Shown piece by piece: positions 32,826-40,550 of a stretch of 47,964 bases of DNA. Numbering within the stretch: the stretch's first letter is position 1; every line of letters begins with the position of its first letter. The notes beneath the pieces are model-generated. The model was not told the origin of the DNA, searched no databases, and was given only the letters and a program-made list of their open reading frames with translations. The position numbers and the translations under genes were made by a program. The stretch comes from Bacillota bacterium (GTDB lineage Bacteria; Bacillota; Negativicutes; CTSoil-072): assembly GCA_017889545.1 (NCBI GenBank), contig JAGFZV010000024.1:1-47964 (forward strand), read 5' to 3'.

Positions 32826-33905
32826 TTACTTATTCTCGTTCGATTCATGTTTCTTATGCTGAACCACTGATGCCACTCCATGAGCAACAACCCCGGCAGC
32901 AGCGACGCCGGCGGCAATCATACCCACCTTGTCAGCAGTGGCGATGGTATTGGGCACAGGAATATTGGGCAGTCGTGCATAGAAAGGATCATTATCCCAG
33001 AAATTATTTGATGCGCAAGCCACGCAAGGCGCACCCGATTGAATAGGATATGACAATCCATTCCACCAACGCATATTGCCGCAAGAGTTATATGCTTCAG
33101 GGCCGCGGCAGCCTACTTTATACAAGCACCAGCCAGCCTTTGCCCCTGCATCATCGAATTTTTCGACAAACATCCCGGAATCAAAGAATGCTCTCCGATA
33201 ACAAGTATCATGAATACGATTGCCATAAAACTGTTTTGGCCTGCCTTGTGTATCGAGCGGCGGAATCTGACCAAACAGCACATAATGCATAACAACACCG
33301 GTGAGAACTTCAGGAATAGGCGGACAGCCGGGAACCTTAATAATTGGCTTACCACTAATAACATCACTGACGGAGACTGATTTCGTAGGATTTGGCTTGG
33401 CAGCCTGAACTCCTCCCCATGCAGCGCAGGAACCAACCTCAATAATGGCCGCAGCACCCTTAGCAGCCTCTTTCAAGTTTTCAATGAAAGGTTTCCCGCC
33501 GACCATGCAATAAGTTCCGTCATCAAGCAGAGAAACTGCACCCTCAACGGCCAGCAAATATTGGCCTTTATATTTTTGCATGATATTTTGAAGATGATGC
33601 TCCAATGGCTCGCCTGCTGCAGCGGACAGCACATCCATGTAGTCAAGGGAAATCATGTTCAAGACCACATCGGAAGCCAACGGTGATTGCGACCGGATAA
33701 AGGCCTCATCACACCCTGTACATTCGTGGCCGTGAAGCCAAATAACAGGTGGCAACGTTTTATTTTCTGCCGCATTGACCACTTGGGGCAGCATAGATGG
33801 TGACAGACCTAACATCCCCGTCAATGCTACACACGTTTTTACAAAACTTCTTCGGCTCAAATTACGTTTTTGAAACAAATCCCACAAAGAATTTTTCTCT
33901 TTCAT
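32826..33905 (-). CDS. hyaA: [NiFe] hydrogenase small subunit, Tat-exported
   Basis: Iron-sulfur subunit of 359 aa. The Tat signal is near the start (NLSRRSFVKTCVALTGMLGL, ending at VNA-AEN). Proximal cluster ligands lie in HGHECTGCDEAF and GSCAAWGG, with PGCPPIPEVLTGVV. Further cluster residues follow in HDTCYRR, GWCLYKVGCRGPEAYNSC and GAPCVACASNNFWD. A C-terminal hydrophobic stretch (VGMIAAGVAAAGVVAHGVASVV) anchors it next to the cytochrome b. A GTG at 33920 is possible, but GAGGGGGG lies 6 bases before the ATG at 33905. The leader carries a dispersed repeat. Confidence 0.96.
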   Translation of the reverse strand: MKEKNSLWDLFQKRNLSRRSFVKTCVALTGMLGLSPSMLPQVVNAAENKTLPPVIWLHGHECTGCDEAFIRSQSPLASDVVLNMISLDYMDVLSAAAGEPLEHHLQNIMQKYKGQYLLAVEGAVSLLDDGTYCMVGGKPFIENLKEAAKGAAAIIEVGSCAAWGGVQAAKPNPTKSVSVSDVISGKPIIKVPGCPPIPEVLTGVVMHYVLFGQIPPLDTQGRPKQFYGNRIHDTCYRRAFFDSGMFVEKFDDAGAKAGWCLYKVGCRGPEAYNSCGNMRWWNGLSYPIQSGAPCVACASNNFWDNDPFYARLPNIPVPNTIATADKVGMIAAGVAAAGVVAHGVASVVQHKKHESNENK

Positions 33906-33935
33906 AGATACCCCCCTCACTTCAATTCAAAAAAA

Positions 33936-34040
33936 ATTAGAAAACCCAACCTACGCCGGGCTTTGATAGCAACGGCGAAAGGCGCTGGGCGCACTTATGT
34001 CCATCAGATAAAATTGATATTTTCTGATGGGCTAAAAAAT
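33936..34040 (+). repeat. Dispersed structured repeat, near full-length copy
   Basis: Order: ATTAGAAAACCC, GCTTTGATAGCAACGGCG, AAAGGCGCTGGGCGCACTTATG, TCCATCAGA, an AT-rich hairpin (CATCAG...CTGATG) and GGGCTAAAAAA. It aligns end to end, about 105 bases, with the copy at 40421-40525, including the outer ATTAGAAAACCC and CTNAAAAA ends. It lies between the ferredoxin gene and the hydrogenase start. Confidence 0.8.
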
Positions 34041-34142
34041 GACTTATCTTTATAAATTTAACATCATTTCACATTTTCCTGCTTGTCAATAAAATTATTT
34101 ACAGTTTCCGAGAATAACGCCGCTAAATATTCAATACTTGTT

Positions 34143-35141
34143 TCATCTCAAGATCTGTGTTTTGCCTTTTAACAAGCATTCAAAACAAAATTTCTGGTCG
34201 GCGACCGGTTGAAAAAGTTGACCACAGCCGCTGCACCGCGGCAAACGAATCGCGGCAATCTCATAAAATTCCAACTGCCGGGCATCCGTCAGGGAAGATG
34301 CTCTCCGGGGGCAATTACCGACACAAACGCCGCAGCCATTACAGGCCATCGGGTCATGAATAAAGTGCAATACACCTCTTTCTTCCTGCGTTTTAATCGC
34401 TTTTTGCGGACAAATCTTGGCGCACAGGCCACAAGCCTGACAAGCAGTATGGTCAATGACGATACTGCGAAAAACCTGCTGCTGGATTGCTGACGGCGAT
34501 AAATAACTTTGAAGGGCATAACGGCGAAATAAATCCCGCTTGGGCAAACGTTCCGGAATTGAAGTGACGGGTCCCATTGCTTCGCGTACCGTATCGACCG
34601 TAGCCCCCAAAAGTTGAGAAAAAAAATCCCGCCGTGATATTGATTTTGAACATTGCGAATTTTCCCGAACCGGTTCTCCCTGTTTGATCAGAGGTCTTTC
34701 TTTGGCTGCCAAAAGTTCATTTGTTTTTGCAAGCACATTCTGTAAATGGGCCTCTACTCCAGGTTTACAAGCCGGACAGCCACGGTCATCAATAACAACC
34801 TGTCTTCCTCCAGCAGCAAACACCAATAACAATCTGGCATCGAAAAATCCAAGACATGGCCACGGACTCGCAGTATCTTGGCGTTGACAGGAAATACTGA
34901 TGGCTCCAGGATGATCTTCCAACCATTTTTCAATAGAGCATTCTGTATACGTTGTACTGAAAATCGCTTCCCGCGGACAACTTGACTGACATACGCCACA
35001 ATCATTACACAGGCTCGCATCAATCGTAAAATTTTCACGGATGCATTGCAACGGGCAACTTTGCCTGCAAAGATCACAATGCATTTTTTGATAATTGCTA
35101 TTTATGCATAGATCCCAATTAATCTGCAAATTGGCAGCCAT
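34143..35141 (-). CDS. Multi-cluster 4Fe-4S ferredoxin-type protein
   Basis: 332 aa with several cysteine clusters. CDLCRQSCPLQC (residues 19-30) and LCNDCGVCQSSCPREAI (about 40-56) form an N-terminal pair. CQACGLCAKICPQKAI near residue 234 and CNGCGVCVGNCPRRAS near residue 264 form two 4Fe-4S sites. A terminal CSGCG...CFEC pair near residue 298 could bind zinc or iron. The middle part (about 75-140, with SCQRQDTASPWPCLGFFDARLLL and CPACKPG) resembles the small cluster domain of hydrogenase-associated electron carriers. A SRRDFFSQL segment near residue 167 looks like a Tat motif but is internal. Position between the hydrogenase and tatA suggests an electron-transfer partner (inference). Confidence 0.75.
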   Translation of the reverse strand: MAANLQINWDLCINSNYQKMHCDLCRQSCPLQCIRENFTIDASLCNDCGVCQSSCPREAIFSTTYTECSIEKWLEDHPGAISISCQRQDTASPWPCLGFFDARLLLVFAAGGRQVVIDDRGCPACKPGVEAHLQNVLAKTNELLAAKERPLIKQGEPVRENSQCSKSISRRDFFSQLLGATVDTVREAMGPVTSIPERLPKRDLFRRYALQSYLSPSAIQQQVFRSIVIDHTACQACGLCAKICPQKAIKTQEERGVLHFIHDPMACNGCGVCVGNCPRRASSLTDARQLEFYEIAAIRLPRCSGCGQLFQPVADQKFCFECLLKGKTQILR

Positions 35142-35173
35142 TTTGGCAAAATCATCTCTTTCCTATCGTTATT

Positions 35174-35377
35174 CTATTTTAAATCTTCTTTTTTTGCCGG
35201 CAATGTGTCAAGGGAGACCGCTTTCTGCGTCTCGTTTTTTATATCGTCGGTCGCAGATTTAAATTCTTTGAATCCCTTGCCAAAAGCCTTGCCTATTTCC
35301 GGCAACTTGGCCGGGCCAAAAACCATCAAAGCAACAACCAGGATAACCAATAATTCCGGCATGCTGAAATTAAACAT
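35174..35377 (-). CDS. tatA: Twin-arginine translocase subunit TatA/TatE
   Basis: 67 aa. One N-terminal membrane helix (MPELLVILVVALMVFG) followed by the conserved FGPAKLPEIGKAFGKGFKEFKSA amphipathic helix and a charged tail. TatA forms the channel for folded proteins with RR signals. No tatC lies beside it. Its location 1.3 kb before the Tat-exported hydrogenase small subunit is a functional fit. GGAGGGAC-type ribosome site before the ATG. Confidence 0.95.
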   Translation of the reverse strand: MFNFSMPELLVILVVALMVFGPAKLPEIGKAFGKGFKEFKSATDDIKNETQKAVSLDTLPAKKEDLK

Positions 35378-35429
35378 ATTGTCCCTCCTTTCTTATCGGC
35401 TTCATCATAAATGAATAGTCAGCAAACAG

Positions 35430-36941
35430 TCATGAAAGAGCAAGTACCGGAAAAGAAATATCAAACGTTGTTCCCTTTCCCTTCTCGCTGGCAACCGATA
35501 CTTTCGCGCCATGCCGATCCATAATCTCCTTGGCAATCGCTAGTCCTAAGCCTGTCCCGACCTCCGTACGGCTATGTGATTTATCCACCTTATAAAATCG
35601 TTCCCATATGAACGGCAAATCTTCCTCGGGAATACCCGCGCCGGTATCTGCAACCTGCAAATGAACTCCATCGCCAGAAGGAAAAATTGTTAGAGTTACC
35701 TTCCCGCCTTCCGCAGTATACTTCAAGGCATTATCCAGTAGGATCAGCAGCAATTGTGTGAGGCGATCCCCATTTCCTTCGATATCAGGAATCGCTGAGG
35801 CCACGTTAAGAGTCATCTCAATGTTTTTTCGTTTCGCATGCTGACGGAGCATCATAACCACGCTATCGGCAATCGCCGGCAGCGGAATCGCTTCTGTTTC
35901 AAAAATCGTATTTTCCGCCTGGAGACGGCTCAAGTCCAACAAATCATGGATCAAGCGCTCCAAGCGAACTGTTTCATCACGCATGAGGGTATGGTACTTA
36001 TCAGACATTTCATTACTACGGATCGTCCCATCCAAAAACGCCTCTGTGTAGCCGCGGATGACCGTCACAGGAGTCCGTAATTCATGTGAAACGTTGGCAA
36101 TAAAATCACGTCGCAGTTTTTCTGTTTGAGCGGTTTGTTTTACAAATTCGCCCAAATCATGAGCCAATGTATTTAACGATCTTCCCAACTCTTCTAACTC
36201 ATCCCCGCTGTGTATCACCATGCGTGTATTATAATCACCGCGCGACATCGCTCCGGCAGTTTCTTGCATCGCTTGCAGAGGACGCACAATCCCCAAAGTC
36301 AATCGCCGGGCAATAAAATATGCCAACAAAAGACCGAGTCCGCCTGCAATCGCTATATAAAAATAAATACGCCACAAAACGCCATTAATTCCTCTTACAG
36401 GAGTATTAAGAACTACAGCTCCCCCCATCGTCCCATCCGTTTTCAGAAAAGGCACGGCAACAAGTAAAAAATCTTCTCCATAAAAGGGATGTTGAAGGGT
36501 CTTTGTCAAGACATTTCCTGCGTACACAGCATCCAATTCACTGATTAACCGTCGAAAGCCTTGCGTTCGCTGGTTAGGCATATTAGGATCGGTATTTACA
36601 GCATCTTGAACAGCCGTGTCACGTCTCCCCTTGTTCCATTCAAAACGCGAATCAGACATTACTAACAAATTGCGCGAAGAATCAATCACCCAGACTCTAG
36701 CGTCAAGAAAATCATCCACACTATTAATAAATCCGTTTAATTGGCTTTGATTGATTTCACCGTCGTAATACGCGTTGACTACTTTTGCCAGCTCGTACCC
36801 ATTTCGTTGCAGCTCCTGCTGTTTGTTCACCAAATAATAGTCTCGGATCAAAACGGATATGCCAACGGAAACCCCCGCAAGAACAACAAAGATAACAGCC
36901 ATGATACTGTATAAAATTTTACGCCGCAAAGGGTATTTCAT
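35430..36941 (-). CDS. Membrane sensor histidine kinase
   Basis: 503 aa. TM1 (about 10-32), an extracytoplasmic sensor region (about 33-195), TM2 (IYFYIAIAGGLGLLLAYFIARR) and a HAMP domain. HisKA has the phospho-acceptor in FIANVSHELRTP near residue 287, and HATPase has DNALKYT, DTGAGIPEEDLPFIWERFYKVDKSH and GTGLGLAIAKEIM. It is the WalK/PhoR-like class; the stimulus is unknown. It overlaps the response regulator by 4 bases. Confidence 0.95.
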   Translation of the reverse strand: MKYPLRRKILYSIMAVIFVVLAGVSVGISVLIRDYYLVNKQQELQRNGYELAKVVNAYYDGEINQSQLNGFINSVDDFLDARVWVIDSSRNLLVMSDSRFEWNKGRRDTAVQDAVNTDPNMPNQRTQGFRRLISELDAVYAGNVLTKTLQHPFYGEDFLLVAVPFLKTDGTMGGAVVLNTPVRGINGVLWRIYFYIAIAGGLGLLLAYFIARRLTLGIVRPLQAMQETAGAMSRGDYNTRMVIHSGDELEELGRSLNTLAHDLGEFVKQTAQTEKLRRDFIANVSHELRTPVTVIRGYTEAFLDGTIRSNEMSDKYHTLMRDETVRLERLIHDLLDLSRLQAENTIFETEAIPLPAIADSVVMMLRQHAKRKNIEMTLNVASAIPDIEGNGDRLTQLLLILLDNALKYTAEGGKVTLTIFPSGDGVHLQVADTGAGIPEEDLPFIWERFYKVDKSHSRTEVGTGLGLAIAKEIMDRHGAKVSVASEKGKGTTFDISFPVLALS

Positions 36942-37630
36942 CGCTGAACCTCAAATTTATACCCTACTCCCCAAACCGTTTTTAAATCCCATGGGGTTCC
37001 TTCTTTGGCGCCGATTTTTTGACGAATACGTTTGATATGCGTATCCACCGTGCGAGTATCACCGCAATATGTGTAGCCCCAAACTGCTTCCAGCAACTGA
37101 TCACGGGAAAAAACACGACTTGGATGAGAAGCCAAGTGCCATAATAATTCCATTTCTTTGGCAGTCAGCGCAATAACCTGACCAAACGTGGTCACCGTGT
37201 ATTCAGCGATATTGATATCGAGATCCGGGAAATGCAATAATCCTGCAGAAGTAAACTCTGCGGCAGGAACACGGCGCAGCACGGCTTTGACTCGTGCAAC
37301 CACCTCTCGGGGATTAAAGGGTTTCGTAATATAATCATCCGCCCCTAACTCAAGCCCCATAATTCGGTCCTCATCTTCTGCACGGGCTGTCATCATAATA
37401 ATGGGTATTTGAGAAGTTTTTCGTATTTGGCGACACACTTCCAACCCATCTAAAACCGGCATCATAATGTCCAGCAAAATCAAATTGGGCTGAAATTGCT
37501 GGATTTTTACAATTGCCTCTGCACCATCCGCCGCCTCGATAACCTCAAAGCCCTCTTTGCGGAAATATAATGATATCAATTCGCGAATTTGCACATCATC
37601 ATCAGCAATCAGCACAGTCTGTCCTGACAT
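36938..37630 (-). CDS. OmpR/PhoB-family response regulator
   Basis: 230 aa. Receiver domain with DD near residue 10, the phospho-acceptor in LILLDIMMPVLDG near residue 54, Thr in MMTARAEDEDR and Lys in ITKPFNPRE. A winged-helix DNA-binding domain follows (about 135-228) with LLWHLASHPSRVFSRDQLLEAVWG and RTVDTHIKRIRQKIG. It is the partner of the kinase that follows. GAGGGAAAAG before the ATG. The regulated genes are not known; the hydrogenase side is downstream on the same strand, trxA upstream. Confidence 0.95.
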   Translation of the reverse strand: MSGQTVLIADDDVQIRELISLYFRKEGFEVIEAADGAEAIVKIQQFQPNLILLDIMMPVLDGLEVCRQIRKTSQIPIIMMTARAEDEDRIMGLELGADDYITKPFNPREVVARVKAVLRRVPAAEFTSAGLLHFPDLDINIAEYTVTTFGQVIALTAKEMELLWHLASHPSRVFSRDQLLEAVWGYTYCGDTRTVDTHIKRIRQKIGAKEGTPWDLKTVWGVGYKFEVQR

Positions 37631-37683
37631 TCTTTTCCCTCACATTCTTCTTGCTTAATGAATGGTCCTTGATCATCGTTTAT

Positions 37684-37720
37684 TATGAAAAACTCCCGAA
37701 AGGCTTCGGGAGTTTTTCCG
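37684..37720 (-). terminator. trxA terminator, bidirectional type
   Basis: AAAAACTCCCGAA and TTCGGGAGTTTTT pair over 13 bp with a 4-base loop. A T run on the minus strand ends the trxA transcript before the response regulator. The stem is symmetrical, so it could work both ways. Confidence 0.88.
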
Positions 37721-37738
37721 CTAAACATTGTCGCTTAC

Positions 37739-38062
37739 TTACAGTGCGCTGTCCAATGCTGCGCTAATATCTTTACGGGGCCTGTAGCCAACAATCCGGC
37801 TCAGTTCTTTTCCCTCTTTTATGACCAAAAGAGTAGGCACTCCCATCACACTATACCGGCTGGCTAACGCCGGCAAATCATCCACATTTACTTTAACAAT
37901 AACCGCCTTACCTTCATACGTTTCTGCGACTGCTTCCACTTCAGGACCAACCATCTTGCACGGACCGCACCATGGCGCCCAAAAATCTACCAAAACAGGC
38001 TTATCTGATTTTATCACCTTCTCTTGAAATTCATTCTGATCAACAATCGTAACAACACTCAT
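37739..38062 (-). CDS. trxA: Thioredoxin
   Basis: 107-aa cytosolic thiol-disulfide oxidoreductase with WAPWCGPCKMVGPE (active-site CGPC near residues 32-35), PTLLVIKEGKELSRIVG with the cis-proline, and a normal length. The promoter at 38151 is followed by a GC-rich palindrome that looks like a CsoR/CstR-type operator, suggesting control by copper or by reactive sulfur (inference). Confidence 0.95.
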   Translation of the reverse strand: MSVVTIVDQNEFQEKVIKSDKPVLVDFWAPWCGPCKMVGPEVEAVAETYEGKAVIVKVNVDDLPALASRYSVMGVPTLLVIKEGKELSRIVGYRPRKDISAALDSAL

Positions 38063-38120
38063 TGCCTATGCCCCCTTATCTTTTTATGATCACAGCTGAT
38101 GCAAAAATACTCGTTTTTTC

Positions 38121-38145
38121 TATAGCCCCCCATACCGGGGGTATA
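38121..38145. promoter_or_regulatory. CsoR/CstR-like operator candidate at trxA
   Basis: TATAGCCCCC-CATACC-GGGGGTATA is an inverted repeat with G/C tracts flanked by TATA, and it contains ATACC-GGG-GGTAT. This is the general form of sites bound by the CsoR/CstR/RcnR family (known pattern). It lies at about +1 to +25 of the trxA promoter. No regulator gene of that family is in the window. Confidence 0.5.
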
Positions 38146-38150
38146 GCTTT

Positions 38151-38179
38151 ATTTTAGAAAAGAATGGCTGAAAAGTCAA
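38151..38179 (-). promoter_or_regulatory. trxA promoter
   Basis: Minus-strand TTGACT (38174-38179), 17-base spacer, TAAAAT (38151-38156). A clear sigma-A type promoter about 90 bases before trxA. Confidence 0.75.
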
Positions 38180-38215
38180 CTCCCTAAAATAGATAGATCT
38201 ACCTCAAGATACGTA

Positions 38216-38262
38216 AAAAGAGAACTTGCCGTTCAATGTTCTCGAACGGCAAGTTCTCTTTT
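38216..38262 (-). terminator. rnpB terminator
   Basis: A 19-bp perfect stem from AAAAGAGAACTTGCCGTTC (38216-38234) and its complement (38244-38262), 9-base loop, T run on the minus strand. It starts directly after the last paired base of RNase P RNA. Confidence 0.9.
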
Positions 38263-38612
38263 GTGAGTCATCAATAAGCCGAGTTCTGTCCCGCATAACG
38301 GTGACGATCATTTATCTGGGCCGACAGTTGCCTGCCGGCTCTAGCGACTCAACCCGGAAGGTTCAGCGGGCCGCATCATCCCTTCCCTATTCGGTCTTGC
38401 TCCGGGTGGGGTTTACCTAGCCAGCCAGTCACCTGGCTGCTGGTGCGCTCTTACCGCACCGTTCCATCCTTACCGGTTAACCCGGCGGTCTACATTTCTG
38501 TGGCACTTTCCCTAAGGTCGCCCTCGCTGGGCATTACCCAGCACCCTGCCCTATGGAGCTCGGACTTTCCTCGAATGCTGCGCAAGCATCCGCGATCATC
38601 TTTCCGACTCAC
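38263..38612 (-). ncRNA. rnpB: RNase P RNA, class A
   Basis: Catalytic RNA of RNase P, which trims the 5' end of tRNA precursors. The minus strand contains the conserved cores: GAGGAAAGTCCGAGCTCC near the 5' side, AGGGCAGGGTGCTGGGTAA, CCTTAGGGAAAGTGCCACAGAAA, AAACCCCACCCGGAGCAAGACC and the closing GACAGAACTCGGCTTA. The outer stem GTGAGTC/GACTCAC sets the ends used here, about 350 bases; the primary transcript starts some 20 bases earlier. Confidence 0.97.
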
Positions 38613-38638
38613 ATTTCCAGCCCATAGGCCGGAAAATA

Positions 38639-38667
38639 ATATTACCATACTTTTTTGTCCAAGTCAA
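38639..38667 (-). promoter_or_regulatory. rnpB promoter
   Basis: Minus-strand TTGACT (38662-38667), 17-base spacer, TAATAT (38639-38644), start expected near 38632. The -35 box lies inside the end of the yhaM gene. Confidence 0.78.
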
Positions 38668-39614
38668 TGTCCCAACCTTATTTGGCGGCCCAGCATGCGA
38701 TTATACTGCCATTCGTTTCCATTGTTTTCTTCTCGATATTGGAACTGATTAAGCGTTGCATTCAATTCGTCAGCATAATGAACAATGAAACTTTCCTTGG
38801 TAGCACAGGCAACAGGCGATCCTTTTTCCATAGAACCGTGGTGCGATAACAAGATATGCAGCAAATCAGCCGCCTGATGTTCAGGAAAGTCGGGAATACC
38901 GGCTATTGCCCGGTCAACAACAAATGCGCCTAACGCTAAATGACCAAGTAAATTTCCTGTCTCGGTATAAGAAAAACCAACATCCGCAGAAATCTCATAA
39001 ATTTTCCCTACATCATGCAGCAACGCTCCGGCCATTACAATATCTTTATCGATCCCTTCCGTTTCACGGGCAATTGCCATTGCCAAGCGTGCCACATCAA
39101 CCGAATGTTCCAGTAATCCGCCAATATACGCGTGATGATATTTCGAAGCAGCAGGATTTTTAACAAACCGTTTATAGACATCCCCTGTTAAAACAACTGC
39201 CACTAGTTGTCGAAGCGCGTGATCTTCAATTGCTTGAATATTTTCCTGAAGGGTTCGTTCATACAATTCAATATTTTGGGGAGTATAAGGAATTAAGTGT
39301 GATAAATCGACTTCGCTTCCAGCCTGTTGAATCGCTTCAACCATCATCTGAAGAGCTCCGTCCGCTGCATATTTATCACGACTGACCTGCCCAATCGCAA
39401 TAACCACACTTGGATTAGGCAGATTTCGTATTTCTTCTGCAACACCATCATTAAAACAGATAAAATTCATAGCTCCGCTATTATCCTGAACCGTTCCGCG
39501 TGCATATTTTTTGCCATTTACAGCTGTCCCAAATTTTTGCAAATGTAATAAGACCGCTTGCTGTACTCTATCACCAGCCCGAAACTCCTTTAAAAGACGA
39601 AACTCGGTTGACAT
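38664..39614 (-). CDS. yhaM: 3'-5' exoribonuclease YhaM family
   Basis: 316 aa with an N-terminal OB-fold nucleic-acid-binding part (KKYARGTVQDNSGAMNFICF, about residues 30-60) and a central HD domain. The HD domain has HHAYIGGLLEHSVDVARLA near residue 160 and AGALLHDVGKIYEIS near residue 193, then SHHGSMEKGSP near residue 255. This OB-HD order is diagnostic for YhaM/CBF1, which degrades RNA and single-stranded DNA. The stop codon overlaps the rnpB promoter. Confidence 0.93.
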   Translation of the reverse strand: MSTEFRLLKEFRAGDRVQQAVLLHLQKFGTAVNGKKYARGTVQDNSGAMNFICFNDGVAEEIRNLPNPSVVIAIGQVSRDKYAADGALQMMVEAIQQAGSEVDLSHLIPYTPQNIELYERTLQENIQAIEDHALRQLVAVVLTGDVYKRFVKNPAASKYHHAYIGGLLEHSVDVARLAMAIARETEGIDKDIVMAGALLHDVGKIYEISADVGFSYTETGNLLGHLALGAFVVDRAIAGIPDFPEHQAADLLHILLSHHGSMEKGSPVACATKESFIVHYADELNATLNQFQYREENNGNEWQYNRMLGRQIRLGH

Positions 39615-39660
39615 CCCGCACCGCTCCCTTTGCCTTCGCTAGACCTTTGAAAAAGCAAAC

Positions 39661-40368
39661 TTATTGGCAGTCCATTAACAGCATGCGTCCGCAATTATCA
39701 CAGTAAACCGGGTGCGCTGCAACAGAAGAAACCTGACTCGCAGGAATTCCGCGCCGACACCCGCTGCAAACGCCGTTTTCCACTTTAGCAACTGGATAAA
39801 CAATTTTTCGAGCCAACGAGGCATATTGATCATAGGTCTTCTGTTCAATCTTCTCTAATGCAATATGATATCGTTTGTCAATTTCTTCTAAACATTCCTC
39901 GACATACCCAATAGATTGAGTAATCCCCTGCTGTTTTACGGAATGGATGCTTTTCTTTTTTTTCAACTGCTCTTCGATATTAGAAATCTGATTTGCCAAT
40001 CGCTCGCATTCCTCCATTGCCCGCAAAACATCTTCTTCACGGGCTCCGATTTCCTGCCGTAACGTATCGCACTTAACCTTTACCTGTTCCATTTCCTTAA
40101 TATTTGTGATTTCGCCCTTATATAAATGTTCTTCCATTTGGCGCAGCTGATCTGCAACTTCTGCAAGATCGATTTCATGACGGCTTGCCACTTTTTGCAT
40201 ACACATCAGCTTATCACGATCGGCAATCACGGCTTGTCCCATCAAACGAATTTCCTGCCATAAGCGCCGGACCTCATCCGTTTTAATTTTTTCTTTTTTA
40301 GCCGTCAATGCTTTTTTCTCCTGCTCCAAACTTTGCAGTTGCCAGAGCAATTTCAATTGATCTTTCAT
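39661..40368 (-). CDS. Zinc-ribbon coiled-coil protein (CdsZ/C4-type)
   Basis: 235 aa. A long coiled coil (about residues 5-160) is followed by a C4 zinc ribbon, CSGCRRGIP...VYCDNCG near residues 205-232. This is the C4-type zinc ribbon family common in bacteria and close to nif3 and yqfO genes; in other organisms it is thought to aid translation or RNA metabolism. The frame is open to 40392, but AGGAGG lies seven bases before the ATG at 40368. Confidence 0.85.
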   Translation of the reverse strand: MKDQLKLLWQLQSLEQEKKALTAKKEKIKTDEVRRLWQEIRLMGQAVIADRDKLMCMQKVASRHEIDLAEVADQLRQMEEHLYKGEITNIKEMEQVKVKCDTLRQEIGAREEDVLRAMEECERLANQISNIEEQLKKKKSIHSVKQQGITQSIGYVEECLEEIDKRYHIALEKIEQKTYDQYASLARKIVYPVAKVENGVCSGCRRGIPASQVSSVAAHPVYCDNCGRMLLMDCQ

Positions 40369-40420
40369 GAAAACATCCTCCTGCTTATTCATAGTCAGCG
40401 GTTTGCCTTGTTATCAAAAC

Positions 40421-40525
40421 ATTAGAAAACCCGGCTTGCATCGAGCTTTTTAGCAACAGCGGGAGCCGTTGGTTGCGCTTATGTAATAGAAAGTATTTAT
40501 GCTTTCTATAAGACTGAAAAAAGAC
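40421..40525 (+). repeat. Dispersed structured repeat, near full-length copy
   Basis: ATTAGAAAACCC, GAGCTTTTTAGCAACAGCG, GGAGCCGTTGGTTGCGCTTATG, then a hairpin (ATAGAAAG...CTTTCTAT) and CTGAAAAA. It aligns along its full 105 bases with 33936-34040: the shared blocks are in the same order and spacing, while hairpin arms differ by compensating changes. It sits between nif3 and the zinc-ribbon gene. Confidence 0.8.
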
Positions 40526-40550
40526 AGTTGGCAAAAACCATACTGTCTTT
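40512..40550 (-). terminator. Terminator after nif3
   Basis: AAAGACAGT...ACTGTCTTT with an inner TGG/CCA and TTTTTC on the minus strand. It overlaps the nif3 stop codon at 40549 and separates trmK-nif3 from the zinc-ribbon gene. Confidence 0.8.
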
